Assembly: GCA_033439795.1 (NCBI GenBank)
Contig: JAUTDP010000009.1
Span: forward strand, 1,426,001-1,490,000
DNA length: 64,000 nucleotides
Direction: 5' to 3'
Source: Sordaria brevicollis
Lineage: Eukaryota > Ascomycota > Sordariomycetes > Sordariales > Sordariaceae
Part shown: one piece after another, positions 59,321-64,000 of the stretch
Position numbering within the stretch: position 1 is the stretch's first letter
Layout: every line of letters begins with the position of its first letter
Position numbers and translations under genes: made by a program
The notes under the pieces: model-generated
The model's database searches: none
What the model was told of the DNA's origin: nothing
The model's input: only the letters and a program-made list of their open reading frames with translations

Positions 59321-60763
59321 CTAGAGCTTCGCGTCAACCTCGCCAAATAGGTTCATAAATGCCGCGTGTACTTCGTCTGTAAGATCGCTTGCTTGGAGAC
59401 TGCGGCCCTTCTTGGCAAATGCAAGACGAGAGCATTCCTATGTAGAGAATACTGTTAGCATATTCGCCTTCACTAGGTTTGGACATTGTGGTGGAGAAAA
59501 GGGCAAATAAGCCGGAATAAGTGACCAGAGCCATGAACCGAGAATCACGGCATTACTCACCCTCGTAATGGACGCTCCGCCAAAAACGGCCAAAGCCAGC
59601 AACTCGCCCTCATCGAGCTTATTACCATGGTCCCAAAGACCATCAAGGTATGCCCTCCGCCAGCCCAAAAACGTGGCAATACTGCCCGTCAGTGTGTCTC
59701 CCTGTCCACCGCTTCTCTTCAAGCCGCCCTTCAGGTCCACCGTGAGCGTTACCTTGCCGTCGCTAAGGTAGTCCTTGGCTCCCTTCTGCACTACCATGAC
59801 GCCGCCGAGCGCCTCAGCCAGCGCCTCTACCTTGGCCGTCTCGCCGGCCTGCTTCTCGGCCTTCTCAACCAGCTCGTCCACGCCGAGCGCCTTAGTCAAC
59901 CGGGCGAACTCGACCACGTTTGGCGTCACAACGGCGTTGTTGTAGCCCTTGATGAGAGACGGGTCCTTGGCCACCAGCAACAAGGCATCGGCGTCGAGCA
60001 CCATGGGGATATCCTTCTCGCGCGCCGCCGCAATCACTTTGGCGCAGGTCTCTTGCATGATGGGATCGCGGCCAAGACCGGGGCCGATGACGAGAACGTG
60101 TAGTCGGTCAAGCATGGGAATGATCTGCTCGGCTACTTGTGCGGGATCGGTGTCCGGAGACGACTTGGTGAGCGAGGATGGGTTGCTGGCGTGCGAGGGG
60201 CTGAGAGTCGGTGGGGAGGAGCGCATGAGGGGGTGGACCATGAGGTTGGGCGAGTAGGTCTTGATAACTTGGGCCGCGTTGGGAGTGCAAATTACGTGGG
60301 ACTGTCATTGGTCTCGGTCAGTCTTCGTTATTTGCCATGGTAAAGTGGGAGTTCGCTAGTCAAACTCACAAGATCGGAGCCGAGCCTGGCACTCGCCATG
60401 GCGGAGAAGTAGGGAGCACCCGTGTAGTCCTCGCTACCACCGATGACAGCCACACGACCGAGTTGTCCTAGAATTGTGAAATGGTGAGTTAGCTGTTTGT
60501 AACTTGTAGTCATCCAGGGCAGTTTAGCTATCTGCTCCTCTTGTTCTCGACGCATGAGAATAGCTTCCCAGCAAGCACAAAGCAATAAGAACAGCCATGA
60601 GAGCTCATCCGCCTCCAGAGGTGAGCCGATAATGATCATAGGAAGGACAGGACGAACCTTTATGGAACTTCTCGAGCATAGGCGGTACCAATTGCCGCAC
60701 ACGGGCTAGCATCTGCTTGGTGGTCGCCGACATTTCTGGGCCTGATGATGACTCGGAGGACAT
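59321..60763 (-). CDS. NAXD: ATP-dependent (S)-NAD(P)H-hydrate dehydratase
   Basis: Repairs hydrated, inactive NADHX/NADPHX back to NAD(P)H at the expense of ATP (yeast YKL151C, human CARKD/NAXD), working with an epimerase encoded elsewhere. Exons: 60763-60658, 60467-60370, 60301-59561, 59437-59321; 1062 nt, 353 residues. Junctions restore [29 protein letters not shown] and [13 protein letters not shown]. Family marks are [22 protein letters not shown] near the N-terminus, [31 protein letters not shown], the nucleotide-binding [11 protein letters not shown], and [23 protein letters not shown] with the catalytic Asp in GQGD. The N-terminus is short and Ser-rich without a clear targeting peptide, so a cytosolic form is likely. 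The start codon gives [28 protein letters not shown], in register with the family. Confidence 0.95.
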
Positions 60764-61838
60764 ATCTGGAATATGGAGATTGTAGCTGGATCAGTGATGT
60801 TGTCAGTTTAACACAAGCCCGGTCACGGATTTTGATCTTTATTAGTTCAGAAATATTGCGCTGCAAAACCAAGTGTTCGGGATCCAAAGAACCGTCCAGA
60901 CCTTAAAGTTGGGATGGGATGGAAATTGGAAACGCATGGGATAACGCGGGGTGGTGCCTCCTTCCACTTACATTGGGTGTTTTTGAGCTCCGACAAAATG
61001 ACTTTGGAGTTCAGTGCGATTGACGAGCAATTGAGGTATGAGAAATGAGAAAAGGGAGAAGGTAAGCTTGCCAATAATTTTGCAGGTTATTTGAGTTCCG
61101 TATCAAAGATTATTTGTCAATTGGTAGCTGTCGATGAAAGGCGAAAAGTCGATGCTGTTTGGATGTAGCTGTTAGCTGCCTTGTTGGAGCTGTCGCTCAT
61201 GATGTCACTGGCACCGCCCCGCCAAGCCATAATTTTAAACTGCTTGTCACCGGTCTTTCAGCACAGTCCAAAGTATTCAGATCGAAGCTCGCACATACTG
61301 GTATTCACAAAGACAATCTAGCCAATTATTGGGTCCAGTCATTGGAAGGGATTTAGGTGTAGTGGTTTGAAGTTTGGAGAGCTGCGAAAAGGAAAATACA
61401 ACTCGTCAGGTCTCGACCACCTGACGACTATCATCTTGCCCGCATGGCCGGTTGAACTTGATCAGATTATTATTGCTTTGCTTGTGCAAAAATAAGTACA
61501 CGACACTCGGTTAAAAGCATAGGTATCATATCAACCACTTCAAAAAGCAAGAAAACGCACCAAGTAAACCTTTGCACAAGCCTTCCCATTGAGTGTAGAA
61601 ATTCGTAACCTCGTATTTTCAGTGCCTGACAAAGGGAATCGAGTGCTTGATTGAGACTTGCTCTAATTTACAGTAGGTTCGGCCAGAGAATCTCCCCTTC
61701 TCACGCGTCCATTCCTCAGTCCAGCACCCGACGGAGACGGAACACCTTCCTCTAGAAACACGGAACTGCGCGGTAAAGATAACGGACCCACTGCTCGTTT
61801 TCAAGAACCACGGAAAATTATTTCATATTTGTATGCAT
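60764..61838. other. Intergenic between ATP synthase alpha 3' end and NAD(P)HX dehydratase
   Basis: Holds the NAD(P)HX dehydratase promoter and the atp-1 3' UTR; both genes read leftwards. A hairpin with a 9-bp perfect stem (TCGTCAGGT/ACCTGACGA, 7-nt loop) lies at about 61404-61428. No coding sequence seen. Confidence 0.45.
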
Positions 61839-63805
61839 TTAACCGAGGAAGCTCTTGGTGAAGCTCTGGATAACATCACGGAGCTTGGCCTCGAGGTCCT
61901 TGGAGATGGCACCCTCCTTGTCGATGGTGGCCATGATCTCAGACTCGTTGGCCTTGAGGTGGGCAAGGAAGTCAGCCTCCCACTGGAGGATCTTGGCGAC
62001 GGGGACGGAATCGAGGAAACCGTTGACACCGGCGAAGATGAGGGGAACCATCTCGTTGACGGCCATGGGGGAGTACTGCTTCTGCTTGAGGAGCTCGGTC
62101 AACTGTAGGGGTATTTTGTCAGCTCTGCATAAGACATACAAGACATGGAGTTTTTGCATCTGGTTGTACTTACACGCTCACCACGGTTGAGGGTCTGCTT
62201 GGTGGCAGCATCGAGATCGGAACCGAACTGGGCGAAAGCGGCGACCTCACGGTACTGGGCCAAGAAAAGCTTGAGGGAACCAGCGACTTGCTTCATGGCC
62301 TTGAGCTGGGCAGCGGAACCGACACGAGAGACGGAAAGACCGACGTTGATGGCGGGACGGACACCCTTGTAGAAGAGCTCAGACTCCAAGAAGATCTGAC
62401 CATCAGTGATGGAAATGACGTTGGTGGGAATGTAAGCGGACACATCACCACCCTGGGTCTCAATGACGGGAAGGGCAGTCATGGAACCACCACCGTGAGT
62501 CTTGTTCATCTTGGCGGCACGCTCGAGAAGACGAGAGTGGAGGTAGAAGACATCACCGGGGTAAGCCTCACGACCGGGAGGACGACGGAGAAGGAGGGAC
62601 ATCTGACGGTAAGCGACGGCCTGCTTGGTAAGATCGTCGAAGATGACGAGAGAGTGCTTTCCGTTGTCTCGGAACCACTCACCCACCGAAGCCTGAAGGG
62701 ATTGAAACGTTCTTGTTAGCCGGTATCATCTCGTTGGCGTCGAAAGGGGGGGCGGGAGTCCGAGGGCAAGATGTTTGGTGATGTTTGATGGTGTTGAGGT
62801 GGATGTGGGGCAATGTTGAACAAAAGTGGAGACATGTCCAAGAAAAGTGGGGATAATTTTGGGGCCTTCTGGATTGTCCAAAATGCATTCAACCACAACA
62901 AGAATGTCTGTGAATGATTTTGAAAGGCGTATGGGGAAGAGAAAAATGTGTTTTCAGATGTTTGAAAGACATGCTCCTTTGTCGTGGAGGCATGTAAAAA
63001 AAATATAAAGGTGTGCAGTCGCCAATTGAAGGGGTCCCAAGGGTCCCAGTTGAACGAGCCTGGGGTTAGGGGAAGATGGATGCAATAGGTACTTACACCG
63101 GTGAAGGGAGCGAGGTACTGGAGAGGAGCGGCCTCGGAAGCGGTGGCAGCGACGACGATGGAGTACTTCATGGCGTCGTTCTCCTCGAGGGTCTTGACGA
63201 GCTGAGCGACGGTGGAGCGCTTCTGACCGACGGCGACGTAGATGCAGTAAAGCTTCTTGTCCTCATCGGAGCCAGAGTTCCAGCGCTTCTGGTTGAGGAT
63301 GGCATCGAGAGCGACGGCAGTCTTGCCGGTCTGACGATCACCAATGATCAACTCACGCTGGCCACGGCCGATGGGAACCATGGCATCGACGGACTTGAGA
63401 CCAGTCTGGACGGGCTGGTTGACGGACTGACGGGGAAGAATGCCGGGGGCCTTGAGCTGGGCACGGCGCTTCTCCTTGCAGTTGATGGGGCCCTTGCCAT
63501 CGATGGGGTTACCGAGGGCATCGATGACACGGCCGAGAAGCTCGGGACCGACGGGGACATCGACAATTTCGCCGGTACGCTTGACGGTCTCGCCCTCCTT
63601 GACAAGACGATCGGAACCGAAAAGGACGACACCGACCTGGCCGGCCTCGAGGTTCATGCACATACCCTTGACACCGGAGGCGAACCTGGGGGTTGACGGT
63701 CAGATACTGGACAAGAGGACATTCGTCAGGTTGGGGGTTGCAACATACTCGACAAGCTCCTCAGCCTGAACGTTGGCCATGCCGTGAACACGGGCGATAC
63801 CATCA
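61839..63805 (-). CDS. atp-1: Mitochondrial F1-ATPase subunit alpha, 5' part outside the window
   Basis: Non-catalytic nucleotide-binding subunit of the F1 head of ATP synthase in the mitochondrial matrix. Four exons are visible: 63805-63749, 63685-63097, 62692-62174, 62102-61839. They encode 475 residues through to the stop; about 75 residues, including the presequence, lie beyond the right edge. Junctions restore [30 protein letters not shown] and [16 protein letters not shown]. The Walker A motif is [10 protein letters not shown]; other marks are [41 protein letters not shown] and the SISDGQIFLE-type segment (here [10 protein letters not shown]), then [17 protein letters not shown] with the conserved Arg. 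The 404-nt intron between 63096 and 62693 is much longer than its neighbours. From 63806 to the window end the sequence looks intronic. Confidence 0.96.
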
Positions 63806-64000
63806 CTATACAGAGACAAAAGTCAGCATCCGCAATTCCACGTCATGGTCTCGCTGACCACAGCAGCAGCAGAAGCAGAAACACCGGCAGAAGCAGCATC
63901 GTCGTCTTGATCGTGGTCGTCGCCCGTATCAAGCTCCAGCTTCGGCGCATTCCGTCGCGGGTACGGTCGGCATCGGCATCATGCTAGTCGTCGTTGTCGT
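63806..64000 (-). other. 5' intron of ATP synthase alpha, truncated by window edge
   Basis: An acceptor (GTATAG, 63811-63806) precedes the exon at 63805. The remaining bases to the window edge show no coding match to the alpha subunit and are GCA/GTC-rich low-complexity sequence, so they are best read as part of an intron. Confidence 0.6.

Noticed and set aside
1..64000. Secondary-metabolite gene cluster, CRISPR array or prophage
   Set aside because: No synthase, tailoring-enzyme, spacer-repeat or phage gene patterns are present. The genes are unrelated eukaryotic housekeeping genes.

Overview
This window is nuclear DNA of a filamentous ascomycete, most likely a Neurospora-like Sordariomycete. 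The evidence is short GT-AG introns (mostly 60-120 nt) with CTAAC/CTGAC-type branch points, GC-rich third codon positions, compact housekeeping genes of fungal type, an intron-containing tRNA-Gln, and an 18-kb AT-rich block with the signature of repeat-induced point mutation (RIP): CpA and TpG nearly absent, TpA in excess. The species is inferred from these features; no search was run.

Layout. 0-16.4 kb has ordinary base composition: tRNA-Gln(CUG) (-), a 529-codon low-complexity protein with a split cysteine cluster (+), an FMP32/MCUR1-type mitochondrial coiled-coil protein (-), a perfect 104-bp inverted repeat, and an 11-exon pyruvate carboxylase gene (-), followed by about 4 kb where I see no gene. 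16.4-34.5 kb is RIP-mutated. It holds two Ty3/gypsy-type LTR retrotransposons, both on the minus strand, each with paired 286-bp LTRs, 5-bp target-site duplications and a polypurine tract, and both wrecked by C-to-T/G-to-A changes. The second carries a 301-bp un-mutated GC-rich insert flanked by a 6-bp duplication. 34.5-50 kb is gene-dense: mitochondrial pyruvate carrier MPC1 (-), spliceosomal SmB (-), ribosomal protein L11/uL5 (+), clathrin heavy chain (-), and the rRNA cytosine methyltransferase NOP2 (+). 50-64 kb contains a Ser-rich fungal protein of unknown function (-), a 7.4-kb gene-poor stretch with a PIF/Harbinger-type MITE, NAD(P)HX dehydratase (-), and the mitochondrial ATP synthase alpha subunit (-), cut by the right edge of the window.

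The genes do not form an operon or a biosynthetic cluster; they are independently transcribed housekeeping genes. Several bear on pyruvate and mitochondrial energy metabolism: cytosolic pyruvate carboxylase, the pyruvate carrier, NAD(P)H repair, F1-ATPase alpha and an inner-membrane coiled-coil protein. I treat that as coincidence. Two divergent promoters stand out: SmB/RPL11 and clathrin/NOP2.

The most notable observations are gene-structure and repeat features. Pyruvate carboxylase has consecutive 8-nt and 12-nt micro-exons and SmB has a 9-nt micro-exon; both are required by reading frame and family alignment. There is a perfect 104-bp foldback repeat, a 301-bp GC island nested in a RIP-dead retrotransposon, and RIP damage that tapers at the outer ends of both retrotransposons. 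No previously undescribed multi-gene system is evident.
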